From assembly GCF_900115015.1 (NCBI RefSeq), contig NZ_FOUZ01000005.1:177035-241034 (forward strand): a stretch of DNA of 64,000 nt. The letters run 5' to 3'. The position numbers and the translations under genes are program-made. The notes beneath the pieces are model-generated. The model saw nothing but the letters and a program-made list of their open reading frames with translations. It ran no database searches and was not told the DNA's origin. This DNA comes from Algoriella xinjiangensis (GTDB lineage Bacteria > Bacteroidota > Bacteroidia > Flavobacteriales > Weeksellaceae). Positions 28,578 to 37,275 of this stretch are shown here, one piece after another (position 1 is the stretch's first letter; every line of letters begins with the position of its first letter).

Positions 28578-29870
28578 TTATAATTTATCCACAACTTTAG
28601 CCAATTTAGCTGTTAAGTTTTTACGATTAAACTGTTGAACTTCCCCTTCGTTTGTGTCAAATTTTGTATTTGGATTTGCCAACCATTGTTGATAAGTTGA
28701 CAGAATAAATGACTTTATTTTGTTTACATCTTGATGACCAAAATATTCTCCAGCTTTGGTTTTATGTAGTATTTTTTCTACATCGGCCTCGGTCGGTCCA
28801 ATTGCAACAATAGGATTTCCGGTAGCCATATATTCAAACAATTTTCCAGGAATAATTCCTTTCGAAGCTTGATTATCAAAATTAGTTAAAAGTAAAATAT
28901 TAGCAGAATTGATGGCGTTTAACGATTCTTGATGCGAAACATAACCATGTACAACTAAATTATTTTTTAAGCCAATTTCAACAATTGTTTGTTTAACATC
29001 ATCAGCCAAAGAACCATAAAAATTAAGTTTTAAATCGGTTTTAAACGATGAATTTTCGTTGATGATTTCTGCCAAAGCTTGCCAAAGCGAAACAGGATTT
29101 CGAAGCATTTCTAATCCGCCCGAATATGTTAATTCAAAATATTCGTTGCTTTTTTTAGTTTGTTGTTTTACTTCTTCAAAACCATTCGTAATAACTTCAA
29201 CATGCTTTGCACCAATTTTCTCGAAATTCTTACCATCGGCGTAACTCGTTGCCAAAACAACATCTGCATTTTGCATTACTTCACGTTCTAAATCTTCGTG
29301 TTTTTTAGCTGCCCAAGATGTTAATTTTAGTTCTTTGTGGTAACTAATTTGTGTCCAAGGATCACGAAAATCAGCTAACCATTTGATATTTTGATGTTGT
29401 TTTTTAAGCTTTAAACCAATCAAATGTAAGCTATGCGGCGGACCAGAAGTTACAATTGTATCAATCTGTTCTTTCTGGATATAATCATTTAAAAACTCAA
29501 CCGAAGGATTTATCCAAAACTTTCGGGCATCTGGAATAAAGAAATTTCCACGTACAAAAACCGATAATTTTGACATGAAAGATTGATTTTCCTTCTTTTC
29601 AAAATGTCCGCCTTTGTAAGCTTTATTTTTTGGATTTAATTTTTCGGCTAATTGATAAGGTTCCCAAATTTTATTTTTAACGATTTTAACCTGCGGATTT
29701 ATGTCTTTGGCTAATGTTTCGTCAATAATTGGATACGATGGATTTTCTGGAATATAAACATGCGGTTCGTATCCAAATTCAGGAAGATATTTTGTGAATT
29801 TCAACCATCTTTGAACACCAGGACCTCCCGCAGGAGGCCAGTAATAGGTGATGATTAATATTTTTTTCAT
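28578..29870 (-). CDS. GT4-type glycosyltransferase
   Basis: The 430-residue cytoplasmic or membrane-associated protein begins MKKILIITYYWPPAGGPGVQ, the glycine-rich acceptor-side loop of GT-B enzymes. The C-terminal nucleotide-sugar domain has GLEMLRNPVSLWQAL, HGYVSHQESLNAINSANILL and the GIIPGKLFEYMATGNPIVAIG box with a donor-binding glutamate. The sugar and acceptor cannot be told. It is the last gene of a four-gene operon, 7 bp after YfhO, itself a putative polymer-modifying membrane enzyme, so a cell-surface glycan role is likely. Confidence 0.87.
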   Translation of the reverse strand: MKKILIITYYWPPAGGPGVQRWLKFTKYLPEFGYEPHVYIPENPSYPIIDETLAKDINPQVKIVKNKIWEPYQLAEKLNPKNKAYKGGHFEKKENQSFMSKLSVFVRGNFFIPDARKFWINPSVEFLNDYIQKEQIDTIVTSGPPHSLHLIGLKLKKQHQNIKWLADFRDPWTQISYHKELKLTSWAAKKHEDLEREVMQNADVVLATSYADGKNFEKIGAKHVEVITNGFEEVKQQTKKSNEYFELTYSGGLEMLRNPVSLWQALAEIINENSSFKTDLKLNFYGSLADDVKQTIVEIGLKNNLVVHGYVSHQESLNAINSANILLLTNFDNQASKGIIPGKLFEYMATGNPIVAIGPTEADVEKILHKTKAGEYFGHQDVNKIKSFILSTYQQWLANPNTKFDTNEGEVQQFNRKNLTAKLAKVVDKL

Positions 29871-29877
29871 TATAATT

Positions 29878-32523
29878 TTAAGCCTTTTCTGTGGCTAATG
29901 TTGAATCGTCTTTTTTCGAACATTTTTTGTAGCTTAAGTAAATTCCACCAGCTACTACAATTAACAATAAAATATTAGCGATTATTGTAATCATGTTTCC
30001 TGTCGCAATAACTTGAGGTTTAAACTCAAAAATGATTGTATGTTCTCCTTTCGAAACGGGAACAGCTCTCAAAACATAGTTTGCTTTTTCTATCGGAACT
30101 TCTTTTCCATCAATTGTTGCTGTCCAACCATGAGGATAATAAATTTCTGAGAAAACTGCGATTTGATCTGTATTCGATTTTGATTTATACGTCATTTTCA
30201 TTGGAGAATAATCAACCAATTGAATAGTTGCCGTAGAATCTGCTGCAATTTTTAGATTTTTATCTGCAACCAAATCTTTACGCAAAATAACCGTATTGTT
30301 AATTGGCGTAGAATTGATGGCTAAAATTTCATCATTTGCATTCTCCGTCCATTTTATAGCAGAAGTAAACCAAGCGCTTCCTAATGCAGTTGGATTTTTC
30401 TGAACTTCTGGTTGAGTAACATCGCCATGAATAATGTATTTTGTATTCATCATATTCAAGACGTTGATTAAACCAGTTTCATCTTTTACTCCATATTGTT
30501 TTAGACGTGGATCTTGTGAAAAATAAATGTCGACAACATCTTGGTATTTACCCAATTTCGCAGCGTGGTAACCTCCAATAGAAGGAACAAAGTAAGAAGT
30601 TCCTGCTTCGTTAAAAGTACTTAAAACCGTATTGTAAACACGGAAATGAGATTTATCTTGCTTCGAGATTTCAGATAACATTTTGTTTAATGGAATCTTA
30701 TAAGCAATCTGCGCAACATGATTATTATTTGTAGCTTCGGTTTCTAAACGTGGCGATAATTCCGTTGGAAAAGGATTATCAACAATGTATTTAGAAACAA
30801 AATTATCTTCGTTTAAATAACGCTTATTCACTGTCATTCCATCAATCAAAGCCAAAGCTCCAATTGTTAAAACTACGATTGTTGCGTTTTTGATGTATTT
30901 TAATTGATAAGCCAATAAAAAACCTAATGTTAAAAGAACAAAAATTAAAGTTCTTAATGTATCAGATTTAAACATTTGAATTCGGTCTTCAATTAAAGCT
31001 TCGTCCAATTGTTTTATCATTCCGTCCCAGAAACCAACAGCGTTTGGATTGGCTTGTTGTATGGCTCCTAAAAATTGTTCGGACATCATTTTATCACTTT
31101 CTGTGGCAAAAGGAAATAACATTCCGCCAAATAAATAGAAAATGATTAAGACTGCAACTGTTCCTCCTCCAGCAAAGTATAACACTTTCTTTTTGAATTC
31201 CTCTGATTCTTCTGAATTAAAGAAATAATATAAGGTAAGAATTGCTAAGAATGGCATTGTAAATTCGGCAATAACTAGGATAGAAGAAACTGCTCGGAAT
31301 TTATCATACATCGGGAAATAATCGATAAAAAGATTGGTGATAAATGGTAAATTTTTTCCCCATGCCAAAATGATACTTAAAAGTGTTGCTCCTAATAACC
31401 ATTTTTTATAGGTCGCGTATTTGCCACGAACCATAAATAATCCAATAATAAATAAAAATACGACTACAGCGCCTTGATAAGCGGGTCCTGATGTACCAGG
31501 TTGATCACCCCAATAAGCACTTCGTGGTTGATTTGCTATGGCTTGATAAACTTGTTGATTAAACTCGTCATTTCCTAAACTATATTGCGTGTCTTGTAAT
31601 TTTGAAGTATAATTTTTTAAATCATCTGGATTTGTTTGCGAACCACCACCCATAAGATTTGGAATAAATAGATTTAATGTTTCTAATTTTCCATAACTCC
31701 ATTGTGTAATATAATCGTGGTCTAAACCATTTGAATTCTTTTTAAGTAAAGTCATTTCAGACTTTCCTCTCGTCGTTTCTTTACTGTATTCGTAGGTAGA
31801 AAGTAAACGATTTGCATTTAAACCAGCCGCAATAATAACCGCAACAACAACCAATGCTGATGATTTTAAAAAGTCGGGTAATTCTTTCTTTTTTAAACTA
31901 TCAAAGAATTGAACGATTGCAAAAACTAACATTGCCAAAAACAAATAAAATGTCATTTGGATATGATTTGCTTGCAATTGTAAACCCATAAATAATGTGG
32001 TTAATACAAAACCGCTGATGTATTTTTTGCGATATAACAATAAAATACCTGCAATTAAAGGCGCAAAGTAGCCTATTGTATGTAATTTACCGTTGTGTCC
32101 GGCAGCAATCAATTCGAAATAATAGGAACCAAATGCAAAGAAAATAGAACCGACTAAGGCATATTTCCAATTTTTGAAAACGGTTAATCCAAGTATAAAA
32201 AATCCGGTGAATAATAAAAAGATATAATCCGCAGGACGAGGTAAAAATCTAAAAGCGCCATCGATAGTTTTAATCACATCAAAACTATATTTCGCACCCG
32301 TTTGATATGTAGGCATACCACCAAACATGGCGTCAGACCAATAGACATTTTCGCCCGTTTTATCCTGATACGTTAACATTTCTTGCGCACTACCTTTGTA
32401 GTTGACAATATCGGGTTGTATAACCGATTTTCCTGACAAAACAGGCGCACAATAAACTAAAGCAATTACCACAAAAAGTAGTAATGATACAAGAACGTAG
32501 AGTAAATTCTTTTTATTTTTCAT
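29878..32523 (-). CDS. YfhO family integral membrane protein
   Basis: The 881-residue polytopic protein begins with a membrane span (LLYVLVSLLLFVVIALVYCA), has about twelve further spans to residue 570, a large extracytoplasmic domain, and a last span near the C-terminus. The VYWSDAMFGGMPTYQ segment is typical of YfhO, a GT-C-like family linked to glycosylation of surface polymers. The activity is not proven for Bacteroidota members. It overlaps the DUF4834 gene by 11 bp and is followed by a glycosyltransferase, which supports a joint task. Confidence 0.88.
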   Translation of the reverse strand: MKNKKNLLYVLVSLLLFVVIALVYCAPVLSGKSVIQPDIVNYKGSAQEMLTYQDKTGENVYWSDAMFGGMPTYQTGAKYSFDVIKTIDGAFRFLPRPADYIFLLFTGFFILGLTVFKNWKYALVGSIFFAFGSYYFELIAAGHNGKLHTIGYFAPLIAGILLLYRKKYISGFVLTTLFMGLQLQANHIQMTFYLFLAMLVFAIVQFFDSLKKKELPDFLKSSALVVVAVIIAAGLNANRLLSTYEYSKETTRGKSEMTLLKKNSNGLDHDYITQWSYGKLETLNLFIPNLMGGGSQTNPDDLKNYTSKLQDTQYSLGNDEFNQQVYQAIANQPRSAYWGDQPGTSGPAYQGAVVVFLFIIGLFMVRGKYATYKKWLLGATLLSIILAWGKNLPFITNLFIDYFPMYDKFRAVSSILVIAEFTMPFLAILTLYYFFNSEESEEFKKKVLYFAGGGTVAVLIIFYLFGGMLFPFATESDKMMSEQFLGAIQQANPNAVGFWDGMIKQLDEALIEDRIQMFKSDTLRTLIFVLLTLGFLLAYQLKYIKNATIVVLTIGALALIDGMTVNKRYLNEDNFVSKYIVDNPFPTELSPRLETEATNNNHVAQIAYKIPLNKMLSEISKQDKSHFRVYNTVLSTFNEAGTSYFVPSIGGYHAAKLGKYQDVVDIYFSQDPRLKQYGVKDETGLINVLNMMNTKYIIHGDVTQPEVQKNPTALGSAWFTSAIKWTENANDEILAINSTPINNTVILRKDLVADKNLKIAADSTATIQLVDYSPMKMTYKSKSNTDQIAVFSEIYYPHGWTATIDGKEVPIEKANYVLRAVPVSKGEHTIIFEFKPQVIATGNMITIIANILLLIVVAGGIYLSYKKCSKKDDSTLATEKA

Positions 32524-32779
32524 CCTTTTTTTCTTCTTCGATTATTTCGTAATCTACCGTTTCGGCTTCGATATTAAATTTTGCTTGATCGAATGAGTTG
32601 TTATTTTGAGGCTCTTGATAAGAACCATTGCTTGTTGCATTTTGGCTTTGATTGTAAGCATTTTGTTGTTGATTAATCGCGTCTTTAAACACTTTTTTAA
32701 TCACAAATACTTTTCTTAAAAATCTAAAAATGGTTAAGAAAATTATACTTAAAATAATGATCCAAAGAATTGTTTTCAT
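32513..32779 (-). CDS. DUF4834 family small membrane protein
   Basis: The 88-residue protein has one N-terminal membrane span (TILWIIILSIIFLTIFRFL) then a cytosolic tail rich in Gln/Asn and ending in a Glu/Lys stretch (YEIIEEEKKDEK). This pattern matches DUF4834, a flavobacterial family of unknown function found next to yfhO. The stop overlaps the YfhO start by 11 bp, and the gene begins 1 bp after the lipoprotein stop, so translation is probably coupled. Confidence 0.8.
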   Translation of the reverse strand: MKTILWIIILSIIFLTIFRFLRKVFVIKKVFKDAINQQQNAYNQSQNATSNGSYQEPQNNNSFDQAKFNIEAETVDYEIIEEEKKDEK

Positions 32780-32780
32780 T

Positions 32781-33848
32781 TTAATTTACTGTTGTGACAG
32801 TTGTAACAGACTCCGTCATTGTTTGTTTTTGACCTTGCGCTTCAACTGTGCGTTTTAATGTTTCCTTTTTTGTTAAGCTCACTTTATTGATCCACCCAGA
32901 TTGTGTGTCGATCAAAATTTTTCCATCTACATTTGCATTATTATCCGCAGACATCGACATCCCTTGTTGACTTTCTGTACCTTTCAACTTTTGTGTTCCT
33001 ACAACTGTAATTGTTGTGTTTGTAGGTTCTACGCTTGTTAAAGTTCTTTTCATCGAAACATTTCCTTTCATTGGACCTTTATCAATTTTTTGATTATCAG
33101 ACCAAGATTCATTTAAAGCTAATGTTTTATTTGGAAAGATATTCATTGTTTCTTCAAACTGAGAAGATAAAGCTTCTTTGCTTAAAGAACTGTTGATAAC
33201 CTGCGTAAAAAATTTGAATTCTTCTGCTGTTACTTGTTTTTTAACAGAGTTAAGAATTGATGATTTTACAGCATCCAAACCATCTACACTAATCACTTTT
33301 CCTTTTTGGTCAACTTTCATTGTGTATGTTTTTCCAGTCATCGCTTTGTAAATAGACCAAGAAACTGCAATATCTTTATTTGTAGGTTTTGCAGAATTTG
33401 TGTCATACGAAATTGATTTTCCAGAAGGATCTGTCATTTTTTCACCATAACTTTTAGAATTTACTTCAAGTGTATAAACACCATCTTTAAAATCTTTTAC
33501 CGTATAGTCAATCGTTTTTTTACTTTCACTCACCATTTTTTGAGATTGTTTTCCATCAGATGCCGAATGCGTTGTTTTAATCGCCAATGTCATCGGATAT
33601 GTTTTTCCAATCTCTAAATTATATTTATAAGCAAATTTACCATCTGCACCTTTGGCTACAGCAACCTCTTTTGGCGCAGTTGGCGTTTCAACTTTCAAAG
33701 AATCTTGTGTTTCTGTTTTGGCAACTGTATCACCTTTTTCATTCACCACCAATTCTTTTCCGTCTTTATCTTTGCCTACTACTTTATCGTCTTTTTTACA
33801 TGAAACAACTGCCATTAAAACAGCCATCACGAATACTAATTTTTTCAT
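32781..33848 (-). CDS. DUF6263-like lipoprotein, predicted surface-exposed
   Basis: The preferred start at 33848 (MKKLVFVMAVLMAVVSCKKD) gives 355 residues with a lipoprotein signal peptide and lipobox VVSC (Cys17). Residues after the cysteine read KKDDK, fitting the Bacteroidota lipoprotein export signal X-K-(D/E)2-X that sends lipoproteins to the outer face. The mature part has repeated beta-strand segments (YTVKDFKDGVYTLEVNSKSY) resembling DUF6263. An ATG at 33887 would prepend 13 unlikely residues. It is the first gene of the four-gene operon; its role is unknown. Confidence 0.75.
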   Translation of the reverse strand: MKKLVFVMAVLMAVVSCKKDDKVVGKDKDGKELVVNEKGDTVAKTETQDSLKVETPTAPKEVAVAKGADGKFAYKYNLEIGKTYPMTLAIKTTHSASDGKQSQKMVSESKKTIDYTVKDFKDGVYTLEVNSKSYGEKMTDPSGKSISYDTNSAKPTNKDIAVSWSIYKAMTGKTYTMKVDQKGKVISVDGLDAVKSSILNSVKKQVTAEEFKFFTQVINSSLSKEALSSQFEETMNIFPNKTLALNESWSDNQKIDKGPMKGNVSMKRTLTSVEPTNTTITVVGTQKLKGTESQQGMSMSADNNANVDGKILIDTQSGWINKVSLTKKETLKRTVEAQGQKQTMTESVTTVTTVN

Positions 33849-33889
33849 ATAAGTTTTATTTGATTGTTGGTTTATTACCAAAATCAATC

Positions 33890-33897
33890 CAAAAATA
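33890..33897 (-). promoter_or_regulatory. candidate -7 element for the lipoprotein operon
   Basis: On the minus strand these bases read TATTTTTG, a TAnnTTTG match, 42 bp before the start at 33848. No -33 TTG at the right distance was found. Confidence 0.35.
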
Positions 33898-34215
33898 AGT
33901 ATTTTCTGTGGTTTTTTTATGATTAGATGAAAATGAATTGATAATGAGTTTTATATAAAATAGTTATCGCAAATAGTACTTCAAATTTAAGTAGACTTTC
34001 TTTTGTCAGTTTTATGAATACAATGAATGATATTTTATAGAAATGCAAAAAGTCATAAAAGTTAAAGTTATTAACGTTTTTAAGAAAAATCATTATTCCG
34101 GTATGAATAAATTTCGTAATTTGTATATAAAATAACCAATTTTAAACCGATAAAATATTGGTTTATTTTGCTGTAAATCAATTTATTGAATCTAATTTTA
34201 ATTATTCTAAATAAA
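33898..34215. other. AT-rich divergent intergenic region, one weak inverted repeat
   Basis: It separates the lipoprotein operon from the siderophore receptor. AACCAAT (34134-34140) and ATTGGTT (34157-34163) form an inverted repeat with a 16-nt spacer, about 50 bp upstream of the receptor promoter. An iron-responsive operator is expected somewhere here, but I cannot identify one with confidence. Confidence 0.35.
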
Positions 34216-34247
34216 TTTTGTGTAGTTTGGAAGAAACTCTACATTTG
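34216..34247 (+). promoter_or_regulatory. promoter of the siderophore receptor (TTTTG-N19-TACATTTG)
   Basis: TTTTG at 34216-34220 and TACATTTG at 34240-34247 are spaced by 19 bp, a full consensus match. The transcript would begin near 34251 with a leader of about 34 nt. Confidence 0.82.
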
Positions 34248-34284
34248 CGACATTATTTTTAACTATTCCAAATAAAAACAAAAT

Positions 34285-36678
34285 ATGAGCTACCAAATCA
34301 AATTTCTACTAATTCTCTTATTCTCCTCGATATGTTTGCATGCGCAAAACACAGGAATTATCGAAGGAAAAATTACATCTTCTGATGGTTATCCAATTTC
34401 TGGAATTGTAATTAAAATGGGAAAACCAGCAGTTTCTACTGAAACAAACGAAGATGGAGAATTTCGCTTTGAAAATTTTCCAGAAGGTCATCACTCAATA
34501 ACTTTAGAAGGTACAGGACTTAAAAAACAAACAAAAGCGGTTGATGTACAAGCTAATCAAGTAAGTAATGTTACATTTATTCTGAACGAAGATATTACAT
34601 CTTTAAGCGAACTTGTGATTAAAATTAATGATTCGCCAAATAAGAAAAGAGAAAATGTATTGTCAGGTTTAGACATCAAAGCGATGGATTTGCCGCAAAG
34701 TATTCAGATTATTGGTAATCAAACAATAGAACAACAACAAGCGATAAAATTAAGTGATGTTGTAAAAAATGTAAACGGTGTTTATGTAGGATCTGCGCGT
34801 GGTGCGGCACAAGAATCTTTTTGGTCAAGAGGTTATGATATGTCATCTAACAATATGTTCAAAAATGGGTTTCGTTTCAACAATGGTTCTATGCCAGAAG
34901 TTTCATCTTTAGAAAGAGTTGAGGTTTTAAAAGGAAGCGCAGCTTTACTTTTTGGGAATGTTGCTCCAGGTGGAATTTTGAATATGGTAACTAAAAAACC
35001 AAAATTTACAAGCGGTGGCGAAGTTAGTATGCAAGCGGGTAGTAATGCTTTTTATAAACCAGCAATAGATTTGTATGGACCAATAAATAACAACATTGCA
35101 TACCGTTTTACGGGTTCTTACGAAAATTCTGAAAGTTTTAGAGATGTTGTAAAAAGAGAACGTTTTTATGTTAATCCGTCGTTATTATTTAAAGTATCAG
35201 ACAGAACAGAAATCGTTTTACAAGCCGATTATTTACATGATGATTGGACGCCAGATTTTGGTACAGCAATCATCGGAAAAGATATTTTAGATTTGCCTAG
35301 AAGTACTTATTTAGGTGCGGTTTGGTCAAATGGTCAAACGCGTCAAGCGAGTGCAAGTGCGTTGGTAAAACATGAATTTAACGAAAACTGGAAACTTAAT
35401 TTCAATACATCTTTCCAAGATTATGATAGAAAATCTAAAGGAACTGAGCGTATAACGCCAGATGCAAAAGGAAATTGGGCACGTGCATTAGGTCAAAATA
35501 AAAATACGGAGCAATTGTATGCAGAGCAACTTAATTTGCAAGGTAATTTTAAGACAGGAAGTATAAAACACCAATTAATGACAGGTGTAGATTTTGATAA
35601 TTCGGCTGCAAAAGCGTACACATTTGTTTTTGATCCAAAAACTTACGGAAGCGGAAATGTTTTTGATTTTGAGAATTTTGATCAAGGTGGAGCAATTCCA
35701 GATGCAAAAAATACACGAATTGTAAAAACGAAAACAAATCGTTTTGGAGTCTATTTTCAAGATTTAATTTCGGTTACAGATAAAATTAAAGTTTTAGCTG
35801 GTTTACGTTGGTCTTGGCAAGAAGCACAAGTAACAACAGAGGATTTAACAAAAAATCCTATTGAGGTTAAAGTAGATGGTAAACGTGTCGATCAAGCTTT
35901 TACACCAAAAGTTGGGTTAGTTTATCAGCCAATAAAAGATATGGCAATTTTTGCAAGTTACTCTAATTCGTTTACGCCAAATTCTGGTACAACAGTAGAT
36001 TTACAAGCGATAAAACCATCAATTATTGACCAATATGAAGTTGGTGTTAAAACTGATTTTTGGAAAGGATTGTTAAGCACAAATGTTACTTTGTATCAAA
36101 TTACAAATGATAATTTAGCGCAAACAGCAGAGTTTAAAGCAGACGGATCATTAAATACTGATACAACAATTAAAGTTTTGAGCGGTGCAACAAAAAGTAA
36201 AGGAATAGAAGTAGATGTTACGGCTCGTCCTATTGTTGGATTAAGCATTATGGCGGGATATAGTTATAATGATATGCGTTATACAAAAACGTCTGGGCTA
36301 AAAGGTAGTTTTATAGTTGGAGATCGTTTAGTAAGAACGCCTGCAAATACGGCTAATTTAAGTTTCTTTTATACGATGCAAAATGGTGCATTAAAAGGTT
36401 TTTCTGTAGGAGCTATCGGAAATTATATCGGAAAACGAGTAGGAGGTTGGAACAATCAAGTTGATGCTTCTCAACCAAACGGAATCCTTGATCGCGAAAT
36501 TCCTTTAGAAGGTTATACAACAATTGATGTTTCGTTAGGTTATCATTGGAAAAAATTCTCATTGTTAAGTAAATTATCTAACATAACAAATGAATTGAAT
36601 TATAATGTACACGAAAATTACAGTGTAAATCCTATTGCGCCTCGTCAATTAATGACAACATTACGATATAAATTCTAG
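34285..36678 (+). CDS. TonB-dependent siderophore receptor
   Basis: The 797-residue outer-membrane protein has a signal peptide (MSYQIKFLLILLFSSICLHA), a carboxypeptidase-regulatory-like domain (about 24-105), a plug domain with LPQSIQIIGNQTIEQQQAI and SLERVEVLKGSAALLFGNVAPGG (the siderophore-receptor plug motif) and a 22-strand barrel ending RQLMTTLRYKF. The SFWSRGYDMSSNNMF block fits the hydroxamate/ferrichrome receptor group (TIGR01783). It should import an iron chelate using TonB energy. It is a single gene behind a consensus promoter; no ABC transporter is adjacent. The exact siderophore is unknown. Confidence 0.92.
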   Translation: MSYQIKFLLILLFSSICLHAQNTGIIEGKITSSDGYPISGIVIKMGKPAVSTETNEDGEFRFENFPEGHHSITLEGTGLKKQTKAVDVQANQVSNVTFILNEDITSLSELVIKINDSPNKKRENVLSGLDIKAMDLPQSIQIIGNQTIEQQQAIKLSDVVKNVNGVYVGSARGAAQESFWSRGYDMSSNNMFKNGFRFNNGSMPEVSSLERVEVLKGSAALLFGNVAPGGILNMVTKKPKFTSGGEVSMQAGSNAFYKPAIDLYGPINNNIAYRFTGSYENSESFRDVVKRERFYVNPSLLFKVSDRTEIVLQADYLHDDWTPDFGTAIIGKDILDLPRSTYLGAVWSNGQTRQASASALVKHEFNENWKLNFNTSFQDYDRKSKGTERITPDAKGNWARALGQNKNTEQLYAEQLNLQGNFKTGSIKHQLMTGVDFDNSAAKAYTFVFDPKTYGSGNVFDFENFDQGGAIPDAKNTRIVKTKTNRFGVYFQDLISVTDKIKVLAGLRWSWQEAQVTTEDLTKNPIEVKVDGKRVDQAFTPKVGLVYQPIKDMAIFASYSNSFTPNSGTTVDLQAIKPSIIDQYEVGVKTDFWKGLLSTNVTLYQITNDNLAQTAEFKADGSLNTDTTIKVLSGATKSKGIEVDVTARPIVGLSIMAGYSYNDMRYTKTSGLKGSFIVGDRLVRTPANTANLSFFYTMQNGALKGFSVGAIGNYIGKRVGGWNNQVDASQPNGILDREIPLEGYTTIDVSLGYHWKKFSLLSKLSNITNELNYNVHENYSVNPIAPRQLMTTLRYKF

Positions 36679-36764
36679 GATAATAATTATACATTATATT
36701 TTAATCTCAGTTTGAAATGTAATGTATAATTAAAAAGTATATTTACTACAACTAATAAAAACAG

Positions 36765-37214
36765 ATGAAAAAACAATTGGTAATTTTCTTTCTAGTGGTG
36801 AGCTCTAGTTTATTTGCTCAATCGATAAAACAAAATGATGTTGTAGGTTTTTGGAAATTAAAAGAATCTGGCTTTTTTGAAGATGGCAAAAAAGTGAATA
36901 AAGATTTTGATAATTGTAGATTACTGCGAAATTATTCTATTTGGGATAATGGATATGCGATATACAGCTATTTTGAAGGAAGTAATGGTGATTGTTTTCC
37001 AAGTGAACCACGCTTAACTAATTGGAGATTGATTGATAATCGTATTCAGTTTTATATAAATGACGATGTTTTAGAAGAAAAAATAGTCAAACTGAATAAT
37101 GATAATTCAATTACTTTAGAAACCTATCGTAAAGAGAAAATTGTAGATGATGACAAGTTTTTTGAAAAAATAGCCAATACAATTAGTTATGATATTATAG
37201 AGAAAATAGAATAA
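36765..37214 (+). CDS. small secreted lipocalin-like protein
   Basis: The 149-residue product has a signal peptide (MKKQLVIFFLVVSSSLFAQ) and, at the start of the mature part, DVVGFWKLKESGFFEDGK, the GxW element usual in lipocalin-like domains. Later strands (NWRLIDNRIQFYIND, SITLETYRKEK) alternate as in a beta-barrel. I do not recognise a specific family. It follows the receptor by 86 bp and may be read through from it. It ends at a bidirectional terminator. Confidence 0.65.
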   Translation: MKKQLVIFFLVVSSSLFAQSIKQNDVVGFWKLKESGFFEDGKKVNKDFDNCRLLRNYSIWDNGYAIYSYFEGSNGDCFPSEPRLTNWRLIDNRIQFYINDDVLEEKIVKLNNDNSITLETYRKEKIVDDDKFFEKIANTISYDIIEKIE

Positions 37215-37217
37215 ATA

Positions 37218-37251
37218 AAAAAAGCGACTCAAATTTGAGTCGCTTTTTTCT
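37218..37251. terminator. bidirectional terminator between the lipocalin-like gene and dnaK
   Basis: A perfect palindrome (AAGCGACTCAAATTTGAGTC extended by CGCTT) with A and T runs on its flanks serves both convergent genes. Confidence 0.92.
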
Positions 37252-37275
37252 ATTTGAATAATGAAATAAATTCGA

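Noticed and set aside
33587..33898. Plus-strand open frame of 103 codons
   Set aside because: It is antisense to the signal-peptide and N-terminal region of the lipoprotein gene; hydrophobic only because of reversed Lys/Asp codons.
33940..33947. GATAATGA as part of a Fur box for the siderophore receptor
   Set aside because: Only a half site, about 340 bp from the gene and far upstream of its promoter.
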